Positions 30,099 through 39,700 of a stretch of 64,000 bases of DNA are shown here, one piece after another (position 1 is the stretch's first letter; each line of letters begins with the position of its first letter). Both the position numbers and the translations under genes were made by a program. Origin of the DNA: Acidaminococcus massiliensis. GTDB lineage: Bacteria; Bacillota; Negativicutes; Acidaminococcales; Acidaminococcaceae. Below the pieces are notes generated by a model that did no database searches, was not told the DNA's origin, and saw only the letters and a program-made list of their open reading frames with translations. The stretch spans positions 1,231,873 through 1,295,872 of the forward strand of contig NZ_LT608315.1 in NCBI RefSeq assembly GCF_900095825.1. Direction: 5' to 3'.

Positions 30099-31067
30099 AT
30101 GATGACAACCAAAGATTTTGAAGCCAAACAAATTATTTTTATTTTCCTGCAGCCTAAAGAAATCATTTCCTTTCAAAATGATAACATCCTCATAAAAACG
30201 GCTGACAGAAAAATCAAATATCAAATCACCTGTTATCGTATTTTTGCGTTATTTGTTGTGGGTCATTTTGTATTGACCAGTGGGTTGATACAACGCTCCC
30301 ACAAATTTGGCTTTCCGATCTTTTTAATGACGAATGGGTTTAAACTCTATGAATCATTTGGAGGCCATATGGAAGGAAATATACTGCTGCGAAAACATCA
30401 GTATGAGTACCAGGGATTGGAGTTGGGAAAGCATATCCTGATGAATAAAGTGAAATGTCAGCGAGAAAATCTAAATCTCCAGCGGGACAAATCAGAAGAG
30501 CTGAAAAAGGCAATTGCTGCTTTGGATCGTTACATCAAAGAAATAGAATATTATCAGGGAAATTTAGAAGGCCTTTTGGGACTCGAAGGCTCGGCGGCCA
30601 GGATTTATTTTAAACAGGAGTTCAATAATGTCCAGTGGGGAGGGAGAAAGCCAAGGATCAAGAATGATTATATCAATTCGACTTTGGATATAGGATATAC
30701 GGTACTTTTTAATTTTATGGATGCATTGCTGCGGATTTATGGATTCGATACGTATTGTGGTGTATTGCATCGGCAATTTTATATGCGGAAATCGTTAGTC
30801 TGTGATGTAATGGAGCCGTTTCGGGCTATCGTAGATCATCAAATCAGAAAATCCATTAATTTACAACAATGTGCTGAAGAAGATTTTCAACTTGTGGATC
30901 ATCGGTATCTCTTGAAATGGAAGGAAAATCAGAAATATATTCAATTCCTGATGAAAGGAATCCTACAATACAAAATGGATATCTTTGTTTATGTCCAGCA
31001 ATTTTATCGTGCATTCATGAAACAGAAAGACGCCAAGGATTATCCTGTATTTGAGATGATAAAATGA
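30099..31067 (+). CDS. cas1: CRISPR adaptation endonuclease Cas1 (type V-A)
   Basis: Cas1 integrates new spacers together with Cas2. From ATG 30099 it has 322 residues, with the N-terminal beta domain (KDFEAKQIIFIFL) and the helical catalytic domain. Likely metal ligands are E163 (GLEGSAAR), H224 (GVLHRQF) and D236/E239 (CDVMEPFR). The frame is open upstream to a TTG at 30030, which adds 23 residues of cas4 origin; the ATG at 30099 (or the next codon) is the natural Cas1 start. There is little ribosome-site signal, so translation may once have been coupled to cas4. It overlaps cas2 by 4 nt. Confidence 0.93.
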   Translation: MMTTKDFEAKQIIFIFLQPKEIISFQNDNILIKTADRKIKYQITCYRIFALFVVGHFVLTSGLIQRSHKFGFPIFLMTNGFKLYESFGGHMEGNILLRKHQYEYQGLELGKHILMNKVKCQRENLNLQRDKSEELKKAIAALDRYIKEIEYYQGNLEGLLGLEGSAARIYFKQEFNNVQWGGRKPRIKNDYINSTLDIGYTVLFNFMDALLRIYGFDTYCGVLHRQFYMRKSLVCDVMEPFRAIVDHQIRKSINLQQCAEEDFQLVDHRYLLKWKENQKYIQFLMKGILQYKMDIFVYVQQFYRAFMKQKDAKDYPVFEMIK

Positions 31068-31336
31068 TTATCTTGAGTTATGATATTGCAGATGACAGGC
31101 TGCGGAATCATTTTGCCAAGTACATCACAAAATTCGGACACCGCATCCAGTACTCTGTTTACCAAATTGACAACAGCAGCAGAGTGTTGGATAATATAAT
31201 TAGTTATATCCAAGGCCACTTTGAAAAGAAATTTGGCCAGAGTGACAGCGTCTATATTTTTAAGCTGTCCAATACTTGTGAAGTAGTAAGGATGGGGTAT
31301 GCTAAAAATGAAGAAAAAGATCTGGTCGTCTTTTGA
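31064..31336 (+). CDS. cas2: CRISPR adaptation protein Cas2
   Basis: A 90-residue ferredoxin-fold protein with the N-terminal beta strand and Asp motif ILSYDIADDRLR, then FGHRIQYSVYQI, and a C-terminal beta strand. Cas2 bridges two Cas1 dimers in the integration complex. Its ATG lies within the cas1 stop (ATGA). The leader and array follow directly. Confidence 0.95.
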   Translation: MIILSYDIADDRLRNHFAKYITKFGHRIQYSVYQIDNSSRVLDNIISYIQGHFEKKFGQSDSVYIFKLSNTCEVVRMGYAKNEEKDLVVF

Positions 31337-31392
31337 TTTTTGCAAACCTTCGTTTTACTTTGAAAAAAACAGTGAAAATCGTGGAAAATCAC

Positions 31393-31420
31393 TTGGTACA
31401 ATGGACGGGAACACTATATA
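31393..31420 (+). promoter_or_regulatory. Leader promoter of the CRISPR array
   Basis: In the 128-bp leader between cas2 and repeat 1, TTGGTA (31393-31398) and TATATA (31415-31420) are 16 bp apart, placing a start about 35-40 nt before the first repeat. Confidence 0.45.
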
Positions 31421-31464
31421 TTGTGGCAGACTCCAAGAAAAAAGCAATTTTTGATGGCTTAGGG

Positions 31465-31694
31465 GTCTAAAAGACCATATGAATTTCTACTTTCGTAGAT
31501 CGATAGATTCAGCTCGTTGTTCAGCGTGTCTAAAAGACCATATGAATTTCTACTTTCGTAGATTCACTGGTCTGATATCAACCACCAAAAGTCTAAAAGA
31601 CCATATGAATTTCTACTTTCATAGATGTAGATTGTAAGCGTGCATTGCAGGTTTTTTAGTCTAAAAGATTATATGGATTTCTATTTTCGTAGAT
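31465..31694 (+). CRISPR. Type V-A CRISPR array: 4 repeats, 3 spacers
   Basis: Repeats of 36 nt start at 31465, 31528, 31591 and 31659. Each ends in the Cas12a handle AATTTCTACTTTCGTAGAT, whose TCTAC/GTAGA stem closes a TTTC loop. Repeats 1 and 2 are identical. Repeat 3 carries G-to-A at the loop-closing base (ATAGAT) and is followed at once by GTAGAT again. Repeat 4 has CC-to-TT, A-to-G and C-to-T changes, as expected of a leader-distal end. Spacers are 27, 27 and 32 nt, or 26 if the repeated GTAGAT belongs to repeat 3. Orientation is the same as the cas genes. Confidence 0.97.
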
Positions 31695-31734
31695 ACCATT
31701 ATAGCGGTTCGCATTTTCCTCTATTTGCAAAATA

Positions 31735-31783
31735 GGGCTGTGGAATCACCGTGTCTTCGACGGTGATTTCCACAGCCCTTTCT
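31735..31783. terminator. Bidirectional terminator between array and converging gene
   Basis: GGGCTGTGGAATCACCGT (31735-31752) pairs with 31760-31778 with one bulge, followed by T-rich sequence on the right. The array and the minus-strand gene converge on it. It also marks the right edge of the AT-richer CRISPR island. Confidence 0.85.
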
Positions 31784-31793
31784 TTAATTTTCC

Positions 31794-32390
31794 TCAATTA
31801 TTCAACAAAACCCCTTTCAGTGCCTCACACAGCTCCATCCCCAGGGTATTGGGGCTCAGGGGATACCAGGAGGGATCCCCTGTTTTCCCGTGGCTGATTT
31901 CTTTTCCGAGGCCGTTGTAGGTGTATTGGTACAGATCGGCACAGACCCGCAGCCGTACATCGTATCGGCTCAACAGGAGGGTAGTCCGGGTACCGGTCAG
32001 GACCGTGCCTTTTTTCACCCATTTGTTCCACAGGGTCAGGATCCCGGTCTTTTCGTCGTACTGGATGCTCCGGGTATCGTAATAGACTTCATAATTGCTG
32101 TTGGCGCCGGCCAGGGTCCAGGCGGCCGTTTCGTCGGTGGGCGGCACTGGGGGCTGTTCTGCTGGAGCTGCTGGGGCTGCTGTGGAGTCGGCTGCCGAGG
32201 CTGTTCCAGAGTCTTTCCCTGTACCCTTCGCCGGTGCAGCCGTTCCGTCCGGGGCTTTGGCCTCTTTTGCTTCATTCGTTACAGAAACGGCCGTTGGAGA
32301 AACGGCTTTTTCCTTTTCCTGGGCAAAAAGCAGGGAAGGGAACAGGAAAAGAGAAACAAACAATATAGGAAGAAAAAGATTTTTTTTCAT
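31794..32390 (-). CDS. Exported protein with surface-adhesin-E-like domain
   Basis: A 198-residue protein with a clear signal peptide (MKKNLF, hydrophobic core, cleavage after LLFA), a low-complexity Ala/Pro/Thr/Glu linker to about residue 95, and a small C-terminal domain starting WTLAGANSNYEVYYDTRSI. The pattern W-x-x-x-G-x-N-S-N-x-E-V-Y-Y-D is that of small secreted domains common in Negativicutes (surface-adhesin protein E-like). Function is unknown. The ATG at 32390 is preferred because AAGGA lies 9 nt upstream of it; the ATG at 32399 is too close. Confidence 0.65.
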   Translation of the reverse strand: MKKNLFLPILFVSLFLFPSLLFAQEKEKAVSPTAVSVTNEAKEAKAPDGTAAPAKGTGKDSGTASAADSTAAPAAPAEQPPVPPTDETAAWTLAGANSNYEVYYDTRSIQYDEKTGILTLWNKWVKKGTVLTGTRTTLLLSRYDVRLRVCADLYQYTYNGLGKEISHGKTGDPSWYPLSPNTLGMELCEALKGVLLNN

Positions 32391-32500
32391 GAATGACATC
32401 CTTTCTGTGAATCCATGGCATTATTGTACCACATCGTGTTATACTATAGGTGAATTAACTGAAAGATTAAATTAAATCTTTTCAAAAGGAGGCAGAATCT

Positions 32501-34108
32501 ATGAAAATCACCTTCTTGGGAGCGGATAAAATCGTCACAGGCTCCTGCCACCTGCTGGAAGTCAACGGGAAGAAGATCCTCCTGGACTGCGGCATGTTCC
32601 AGGGTCCCAAGCTGATCCGGGACCTGAACCGGCGGGAATTTGCCTTCAACCCAGGTGAAATCGATGCCGTGATCCTCAGCCATGCCCACATCGACCACAG
32701 TGGCCTTTTGCCCAAGCTGATCCGGGAAGGGTTCAAAGGATTCATCCACTGCACCCATGTGACGGAAGAACTCTGCGAGATCCTGCTGCCGGACTGCGGC
32801 CACATCCAGGAATCCGATGCAGAGATCGCCACCCGGAAAGGGCTCCGTGCCGGGAAGCAGGCGGTGGAACCTCTCTATACCGCCGATGACGCCTACCTGG
32901 CCCTGAAGCACTTCATCCCCCACGATTACGATGAAGACATCGAGCTGTACCCAGGGATCACCTTCCGGTTCCGGGTGGCCGGCCACATCCTGGGCAGCGC
33001 CCTGGTGAACCTGATGATCGAAGAGAACGGCAAGAAGACCAAATTGATCTTCACCGGGGATATCGGCCAGCCCAACGTGCCCATCCTGGATGATCCCCAC
33101 CAGATTTCCGGGGCAGATTTCATCATCACTGAATCTACCTACGGGAACCGGCTCCATGAACAGGTGGACCGGGAAAAGGAATTGTGCGACGTGATGAAGG
33201 AAGCCCTGAGCCGGGGCGGCAACGTGATCATCCCCGCCTTCGCCGTAGGCCGTACCCAGGTGATGCTCTACTATTTCCAGAAACTCATGTCCAGCGGACA
33301 GCTGCCGGTGGTCCCCATCATGGTGGACAGCCCCATGGCCATCAAGGCCACCCAGGTGATGCTGTTCAACCCGGAGGAATACGATGAAGAAGCCCGGACC
33401 ATCTTCAAGAAACAGGGCGGGCGGCTCATCGATATGCCCAATGTGAAATATACGGAAACGGCGGCAGAATCCAAGGCCATCAACGACATGCCCAGCCCCA
33501 TGATCATCATTTCCGCCAGCGGCATGGCCGATGCCGGCCGGGTGCTCCACCATCTGAAACACAACCTGTGGCGGAAGGATTCTTCCGTGATCTTTGCCGG
33601 CTACCAGGCAGAAGGGAGCCTGGGACGGCGGCTCATCGACGGCGCCAAGAAGGTGAAGATCATGGGCGAAGACATCGCCGTGGGAGCCAAGATCTACAAC
33701 CTCACCGGCTTTTCCGCCCATGCGGACCGGGACCAGATGCTGGCCTTCTATAAAGGGATGGAACGGAAGCCCAAAGCCTTCTTCGTGGTACACGGGGAAT
33801 ACGATGCGGCCAGCTCCTTTGCCCATCTGCTGAATACGGAACTGGGCACTGCCACCTACATCCCCAATTTCGGAGATGCAGCCATTATCGACGGCACCGA
33901 CTGGCGGATCGAAGAGACCAAGGTCATCACCAGTGCACCGGCCATCCAGGCCATGCGGGATTACCTGCGGAACTTCGAAAAGGATTACCTGGTTTACAAG
34001 GGACGGATGGAACAGCTCATCACCCACGATCCCCGTCGGATCCCCGATATTCGGGCCAAGATGGACAAGATTCGCAAGTATATCGACGATGTGATGAAGA
34101 CCCTGTAA
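32501..34108 (+). CDS. MBL-fold beta-CASP ribonuclease
   Basis: A 535-residue metallo-beta-lactamase/beta-CASP RNase. It has the metal motif HAHIDHSG (about residues 66-73), HILGSALV, the beta-CASP motif A region TESTYGNR, and the C-terminal FSAHADRD. The order fits the YSH1/CPSF-73-like bacterial group acting on RNA. It is monocistronic, with GGAGG 12 nt before the ATG and a TATACT-like box at about 32440. A cytoplasmic RNA-processing role is inferred from the family. Confidence 0.9.
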   Translation: MKITFLGADKIVTGSCHLLEVNGKKILLDCGMFQGPKLIRDLNRREFAFNPGEIDAVILSHAHIDHSGLLPKLIREGFKGFIHCTHVTEELCEILLPDCGHIQESDAEIATRKGLRAGKQAVEPLYTADDAYLALKHFIPHDYDEDIELYPGITFRFRVAGHILGSALVNLMIEENGKKTKLIFTGDIGQPNVPILDDPHQISGADFIITESTYGNRLHEQVDREKELCDVMKEALSRGGNVIIPAFAVGRTQVMLYYFQKLMSSGQLPVVPIMVDSPMAIKATQVMLFNPEEYDEEARTIFKKQGGRLIDMPNVKYTETAAESKAINDMPSPMIIISASGMADAGRVLHHLKHNLWRKDSSVIFAGYQAEGSLGRRLIDGAKKVKIMGEDIAVGAKIYNLTGFSAHADRDQMLAFYKGMERKPKAFFVVHGEYDAASSFAHLLNTELGTATYIPNFGDAAIIDGTDWRIEETKVITSAPAIQAMRDYLRNFEKDYLVYKGRMEQLITHDPRRIPDIRAKMDKIRKYIDDVMKTL

Positions 34109-34114
34109 ATGAAT

Positions 34115-34143
34115 TTGACATACGGATGGGAAAAGCATATAAT
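34115..34143 (+). promoter_or_regulatory. Consensus sigma-70 promoter for typA
   Basis: Perfect TTGACA (34115-34120) and perfect TATAAT (34138-34143) are 17 bp apart, the best promoter in the window. Confidence 0.9.
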
Positions 34144-34172
34144 AGGAAAGTCGAAATGATGTAGTTTACTTT

Positions 34173-34199
34173 GAGGATGCTTCTTTGACGGGCATCCTC
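34173..34199 (+). other. Hairpin in the typA leader
   Basis: GAGGATGC (34173-34180) pairs with GCATCCTC (34192-34199) in the 5' untranslated region about 23 nt downstream of the expected transcription start; only a weak T-rich tail follows. It may be an attenuator or a stabilising leader hairpin. Confidence 0.45.
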
Positions 34200-34235
34200 T
34201 TGATTTATCTGGAAATAAGAGGGGATTGGGCTTTT

Positions 34236-36056
34236 ATGATTAGAAATGATTTGCGTAACATTGCCATCATCGCTCACGTCGACCACGGCAAGACCACTTT
34301 GGTGGATGCCATGCTGAAGCAGAGCGGTGTATTCCGTGCCAACCAGCAGGTGCAGGAACGGGTCATGGACTCCAACGATCAGGAAAGAGAACGTGGCATC
34401 ACCATCCTGGCCAAGAATACCTCCGTCATGCATGATGGCTGCAAGATCAACATCCTGGACACTCCGGGCCATGCTGATTTCGGCGGCGAAGTGGAACGGG
34501 TGCTGAACATGGTGGATGGCGTGCTGCTGCTGGTAGACGCCTACGAAGGCCCCATGCCCCAGACCAAATACGTGCTGCGCAAAGCCCTGGAACATCATCT
34601 GAAACCGGTGGTGGTCATCAACAAGATCGACCGTCCTGATCAGCGGGTGGAAGAAGTGGTGGACGAAGTGCTGGATCTGTTCATCGAACTGAACGCCAAC
34701 GATGACCAGCTGGATTTCCCGGTGGTCTATGCTTCCGCCAAGAAGGGCGTTGCCAAGCTGTCCATGGATGACGACAGCGACAACCTGGAACCTCTGTTCC
34801 GCACCATCATCGACAGCATCCCCGCTCCCGATGTGGATGTGGATGCACCGCTCCAGATGCTGGTGAACACCCTGGACCACGATGATTATGTGGGCCGGAT
34901 CGTGGTAGGCCGTGTGGTCCGCGGGACCATCCGGAACGGCCAGAATGTATGCCTGATGCACGATGACCAGCGCTCCAACCAGAAAATCGGCCGTCTGTAC
35001 ACCTATGAAGGGCTGAAACGGGTGGAAGTGCCGGAAGCCAAGGCCGGGGACATCATCGCCCTGATCGGCCTGAACACGGCAGAAATCGGCGACACCATCG
35101 CTGACGTGGACAACCCGGAACAGCTCCAGGGGATCAAAGTGGATGAACCCACCCTGTCCATGACTTTCTCCGTCAACGACAGCCCCTTTGCCGGCCAGGA
35201 AGGGGATTTCATCACCAGCCGTCACCTTCGTGACCGTCTGTACAAGGAAGTGGAGACCAACGTTTCCATGCGGGTAGAAGATACGGACAGCGCCGATACC
35301 TTCAAGGTATCCGGTCGTGGGGAACTGCACCTGTCCGTGCTCATCGAAGCCATGCGTCGGGAAGGGTTCGAACTCCAGGTCGGGAAACCCACCGTCATCA
35401 TGCGCCGGGATGAAAACGGCAAGCTGCTGGAACCTATGGAAGCTCTGACCATCGAAGTGCCCCAAGATTTCATGGGTGCTGTGATGGAAGGCCTGGGGAT
35501 CCGGAAAGCGGAACTCCAGAACATGACCGAAATGGCCGGCTATCTGCGGATGGACTTCATCATCCCGGCCCGGGGCCTGATCGGCTTCCGGAACCAATTC
35601 CTCACCGATACCAAGGGCAACGGCATCATGAACCATGTGTTCGCTGGCTGGGGTGCCTATAAGGGCGAGATCCCGGGCCGTACCCGGGGCAGCCTGGTGG
35701 CTTTCGAAGCCGGCACCACCACGGCTTACGGCATCGACAAATGCCAGGCCAGAGGCACCATGTACGTGAACCCTGGTGAAGAAGTGTACGAAGGGGAAAT
35801 CGTCGGCGAAAACAGCCGGGAAGACGATATGGACGTAAACCCCTGCAAGAAGAAACACGTTTCCAACATGCGTGCTGCTGGGAGCGATGATGCGGTCCGT
35901 CTGGTTCCGCCCCAGACCTTCTCTCTGGAAGGGGCCCTGGAACACATCAATGACGATGAAACCGTGGAAGTCACCCCCAAGAGCATCCGTATGAGAAAAC
36001 GGGTCCTGTCCCGCCTGGAACGGGCCCGCACCAGAGCACGGAACGCTCGGGCGTAA
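34236..36056 (+). CDS. typA: Translational GTPase TypA/BipA
   Basis: A ribosome-associated GTPase of the EF-G/LepA superfamily, linked to ribosome assembly and stress. The 606-residue protein has G1 AHVDHGKTT, switch [19 protein letters not shown]4 NKIDRP, the two beta-barrel and EF-G-like domains and the TypA-specific C-terminal domain. The ATG at 34236 is preferred since the conserved [18 protein letters not shown] opening starts there and an AGAGGGG site precedes it. The preceding promoter is at full consensus, so expression is likely high. Confidence 0.97.
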   Translation: MIRNDLRNIAIIAHVDHGKTTLVDAMLKQSGVFRANQQVQERVMDSNDQERERGITILAKNTSVMHDGCKINILDTPGHADFGGEVERVLNMVDGVLLLVDAYEGPMPQTKYVLRKALEHHLKPVVVINKIDRPDQRVEEVVDEVLDLFIELNANDDQLDFPVVYASAKKGVAKLSMDDDSDNLEPLFRTIIDSIPAPDVDVDAPLQMLVNTLDHDDYVGRIVVGRVVRGTIRNGQNVCLMHDDQRSNQKIGRLYTYEGLKRVEVPEAKAGDIIALIGLNTAEIGDTIADVDNPEQLQGIKVDEPTLSMTFSVNDSPFAGQEGDFITSRHLRDRLYKEVETNVSMRVEDTDSADTFKVSGRGELHLSVLIEAMRREGFELQVGKPTVIMRRDENGKLLEPMEALTIEVPQDFMGAVMEGLGIRKAELQNMTEMAGYLRMDFIIPARGLIGFRNQFLTDTKGNGIMNHVFAGWGAYKGEIPGRTRGSLVAFEAGTTTAYGIDKCQARGTMYVNPGEEVYEGEIVGENSREDDMDVNPCKKKHVSNMRAAGSDDAVRLVPPQTFSLEGALEHINDDETVEVTPKSIRMRKRVLSRLERARTRARNARA

Positions 36057-36057
36057 G

Positions 36058-36088
36058 AAAAAAGCTGCCGCATTGCGGCGGCTTTTTT
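36058..36088 (+). terminator. Terminator after typA
   Basis: An A-rich/T-rich extended stem, AAAAAAGC-T-GCCGC with GCGGC-G-GCTTTTTT, lies right after the stop codon. Confidence 0.8.
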
Positions 36089-36115
36089 GCTTTCTCCTCC
36101 AAATTGGTGTAAAAT
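36087..36115 (+). promoter_or_regulatory. Promoter for the sepF-like gene
   Basis: TTGCTT (36087-36092), 17 bp, TAAAAT (36110-36115); it overlaps the T run of the typA terminator. Confidence 0.55.
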
Positions 36116-36147
36116 AAAAAGATACAAAGAAGGGAGGGATGTCACCC

Positions 36148-36462
36148 ATGTTTGCCAGTTTCAAATCCGGGAAAGCTCACCAGGAGGAACGGGAAAATCC
36201 CGGCTTGACTCTTTTGGATACGCCCAATCTGGATTTGTGTCTCCGGACACCGGGCAGCCTGGAAGACATCGTCTCCTACGGCGACCTGATCATGGCGGGG
36301 AAGGGGCTGCTCGTATGCCTCAACGACCTGCCGGAACCGGATAAGATCCGGGCCCAGGACTACCTGGCCGGCATCGCCTACACCATCGGCGCCACCGAAA
36401 CCGAAATTTCCCCGGAAGTGACCATGTACCTGCCGGGAGAAGTGGATACGATACGAGGATAA
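36148..36462 (+). CDS. SepF-like cell division protein (DUF552)
   Basis: A 104-residue protein whose C-terminal part fits the SepF/YlmF domain: LCLRTPGSLEDIVSYGDLI, then GLLVCLNDL and a RAQDYLAGIAYTIGA helix. SepF anchors FtsZ to the membrane through an N-terminal amphipathic helix and forms rings. The N-terminus here is short (some 30 residues before the domain), which is less than in B. subtilis SepF. The ATG at 36148 is used because GGAGG (36133-36137) is 10 nt upstream; an ATG at 36139 overlaps that site. Confidence 0.7.
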   Translation: MFASFKSGKAHQEERENPGLTLLDTPNLDLCLRTPGSLEDIVSYGDLIMAGKGLLVCLNDLPEPDKIRAQDYLAGIAYTIGATETEISPEVTMYLPGEVDTIRG

Positions 36463-36466
36463 GAGA

Positions 36467-36489
36467 AAGCTGTTGCTTGGCAACAGCTT
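36467..36489 (+). terminator. Hairpin after the sepF-like gene
   Basis: AAGCTGTTGC and GCAACAGCTT form a 10-bp stem with a 3-nt loop shortly after the stop. The T run is poor; a stronger terminator follows at 36525-36553. Confidence 0.6.
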
Positions 36490-36694
36490 CTCAGTCGGGA
36501 GTCGGAAGTCTGAAGCCTTAGGACAGGACCTGTCTTAACAGGCAGGTCCTTTTGATTGTGTAGAACCAGGAACGAAATCATTTTTAGAAATCATTTCGTA
36601 CAAGATTTTGCTTATTCAAAAATTTGCCTGCAAATTTATCATCCGGCTCCAGACTTCAGACTTCTGACTTGAGCCGCTATGCGGCGCTACAGCT
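36486..36694. repeat. Intergenic word-repeat element, copy B
   Basis: Same plan as copy A: GAGTCGGAAGTCTGAAG words at the left, inverted CCAGACTTCAGACTTC words at the right. Between them lie a terminator hairpin AGGACCTG...CAGGTCCT with T run (36525-36553), a shared ATTGTGTA-AACC stretch, and the palindrome AAATTTGC-CT-GCAAATTT. The central third differs (an ACGAAAT/ATTTCGT hairpin). The right edge TTGAGCCGCT is shared too. No gene seen. Confidence 0.6.
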
Positions 36695-36723
36695 AAGGGT
36701 GTTGCTACGCAACACCCTTTTTT
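36695..36723 (+). terminator. Hairpin with T run just before dnaE
   Basis: AAGGGTGTTGC and GCAACACCCTT with a 3-nt loop, followed by six T, end 13 bp before the dnaE ATG. Its position suggests it stops read-through into dnaE or attenuates dnaE. Confidence 0.8.
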
Positions 36724-36735
36724 AAAGGAGCACCC

Positions 36736-39700
36736 ATGAACCAATTCGTCCATTTACATACCCATACCCAATACAGCCTCCTGGATGGGTCCTGCCGTAT
36801 CCCGGAACTGGTCCAGTATGCCAAGGAACTGGGGATGCCGGCTTTGGCCATTACGGACCACGGGGTCATGTACGGAGTCATCGAGTTCTACCAGGAATGC
36901 AGGAAAGCCGGGATCAAGCCCATCATCGGCTGTGAAGTGTACATCACCTCCGGGTCCCACCTGGACAAAAGCCTGGAAACCCGGAACAAGCTCTACCACT
37001 TGATCCTCCTGGCGGAAAACAAGGCTGGCTATCAGAACCTGATGAAGCTGGTATCCATCGGCGAAGTGGAAGGCTTCTATTATAAACCCCGGATCGATAA
37101 AGAAGTCCTCCGCCAGCACAGCGAAGGGCTCATCTGCCTGTCCGCCTGCATCGCCGGGGAAGTGCCCCGCCACCTGATCCGGGGCGAACTGGAAACCGCC
37201 GAGAAGACCATGCTGGAATACCTGGATATCTTCGATAGGGATCACTACTACCTGGAGATCCAGAACCATGGCCTGCCGGAAGAAGCCACCGTCCGCCGGG
37301 AACTCCACCGGCTGGCCCAGAAACACAATATCAAACTGGTGGCCACCAACGACCTCCACTACATCCATAAAGAAGATGCTTCCGGCCAGGATATCCTCCT
37401 GTGCATCCAGACCAACGCCCGGTACCTGGATCCCCAGCGGATGCGCTTCAACAACGATTCCTACTACCTGAAGAGCCGGGAGGAAATGGAAGCCATTTTC
37501 CCAGAAGACCAGGAAGCCCTGGACAATACCCTGGAAATCGCCCAGCGGTGCAGCCTGGAACTGGAATTCGGCCATCTGCTCCTGCCGGAATTCCCCCTGC
37601 CTCCCGGAGAGACCATGGACGGTTTCCTGCGGAAGCTCTGTGAAGAAGGCTTCCCTTCCCGGTACCCCCAGGATGACGGCACCGCTCGGAAACGGATGGA
37701 ATACGAACTGGGGATCATCAAACAGATGGGCTATTCCGGCTATTTCCTCATCGTCTGGGATTTCATCAACTACAGCCGGACCCACGATATCCCGGTGGGG
37801 CCGGGGAGAGGTAGTGCTGCCGGCAGCATCGTGGCCTATCTGACGGGCATCACCAACATCGACCCGCTGAAGTACAACCTGATCTTTGAACGGTTCCTGA
37901 ACCCGGAACGGGTGAGCATGCCCGATATCGATACGGATATCTGTTACGTGAAGCGCCACCTGGTGGTGGATTACTTGGCTCGGAAATACGGGGAGAGCCA
38001 TGTGGCCCAGATCATCACTTTCGGGACCCTGGCGGCCAAAGCGGCCATCAAGGACGTGGGCCGGGCCATGGACATCCCCCTGAACGTGGTGAATCAAGTG
38101 AACAAGCTGATCCCCAACACCCCGGGCACCACCCTGAAAGGCGCCCTGGAAGGCAGCCGGGAACTCCGGGAACTCCGGGACCAGGATCCCAACATCGCCC
38201 AGCTCCTGGATTTCGCCCAGAAAGTGGAAGGGATGCCCCGGCATACCTCCACCCATGCAGCCGGCGTGGTGATCACTCCGGGGGAACTGACCAATTATGT
38301 CCCCCTCCAGATCACTTCCAGCAGCGACGACGAACATGAATACATCTGCACCCAATACGACAAGGACCGGTCGGAAAGCCTGGGCCTTTTGAAGATGGAT
38401 CTCCTGGGTCTCCGGACCTTGACCGTCATCGACGATGCCTTGAAGATGATCAAAAAGAACCGGGGCACGGAAGTGGATATCCAGCACATCGACCTCCATG
38501 ACCCCAAGACTTACAAAATGCTCTGCCAAGGAGATACGGCAGCGGTGTTCCAGATGGAAAGCGACGGCATGACCCGGCTCATGAAGCAGCTGGCTCCAGA
38601 AGGTTTCGAAGATTTGATCCCTCTGGTGGCCCTGTACCGGCCCGGCCCCCTGGGCAGCGGCATGGCGGAAGACTTCATCGCCGGCCGCCACGGCAAACGG
38701 ACCGCCCAGGTGCTCCATCCCCTGATGGAACCCATCGTGGCCGATACCTACGGAGTGATCCTCTACCAGGAGCAGGTGATGCAGATCGTTTCTGCCCTGG
38801 GGGGCTTTACCCTGGGGGAAGCAGACATCCTGCGCCGGGCCATGGGGAAGAAAAAGGCCAAACTGCTGGATTCCATGAAAGAGAAGTTCCTGGATGGGGC
38901 CCAAAAGCTCCACGGCATCAGCCGGGAACTGGGGGACAAGATCTTTGCCCTCCTGCAGCATTTCGCAGGCTACGGCTTCAACAAATCCCATTCTGCCGCC
39001 TATGCCTTAGTGGCTTATGAGACCGCCTGGCTGAAAGCCAACTATCCGGTAGAATACATGGCGGCTTTCCTGAACAGCATCATCACCGTGGCGGACAAGG
39101 TGAGCTGGTACATCGGTGTCTGCCGGGATATGGATATCAAAGTGCTGCCCCCGGACATCAATACCAGCGAAGCCGGCTTTTCCGTGGATGGGCACACCAT
39201 CCGGTTCGGCCTGGGAGCCATCAAGAGCGTGGGGGATGCGGCGGTTTCCGTGATCCTGGAAGAACGGGAGAAACGGGGCCCCTTCAAAGATTTCTTTGAT
39301 TTCACCCGCCGGGTGGATCTTTCCAAAGTGAACAAGCGGGTGGTGGAAGCCCTGATCAAAAGCGGTGCTCTCAATGGCTTCGGCCTGCGCCGGAGCCAGA
39401 TGCTGGCCATCATGGACCCGGCCCTGGAAGCGGCGGCCAGTGAACAGCGGGACCGGATCACCGGGCAGCTGGGATTGTTCGGAGAAGAAGAAATCGCTTC
39501 GGCCAGCACCATTCCCGTCCCGGATCTGCCGGAAATCCCCAAGGAAGAGATCCTCCGGCTGGAACGGGAACTGATCGGCTTCTATGTCACCGGCCATCCG
39601 TTAGATGCTTTCCGCACCGCCCTTCGTCGGCTGACGCCTTTGGCAAAATGCAGCGAGGAGAATTTCCGGGATGGAGAGCGGATCACCGTAGGAGGGATCA

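Noticed and set aside
30030-31067. A functional Cas4-Cas1 fusion protein
   Set aside because: Genuine Cas4-Cas1 fusions keep the whole Cas4 nuclease. Here only 23 Cas4-derived residues precede Cas1, starting from a TTG with no ribosome site, so a relic is more likely.
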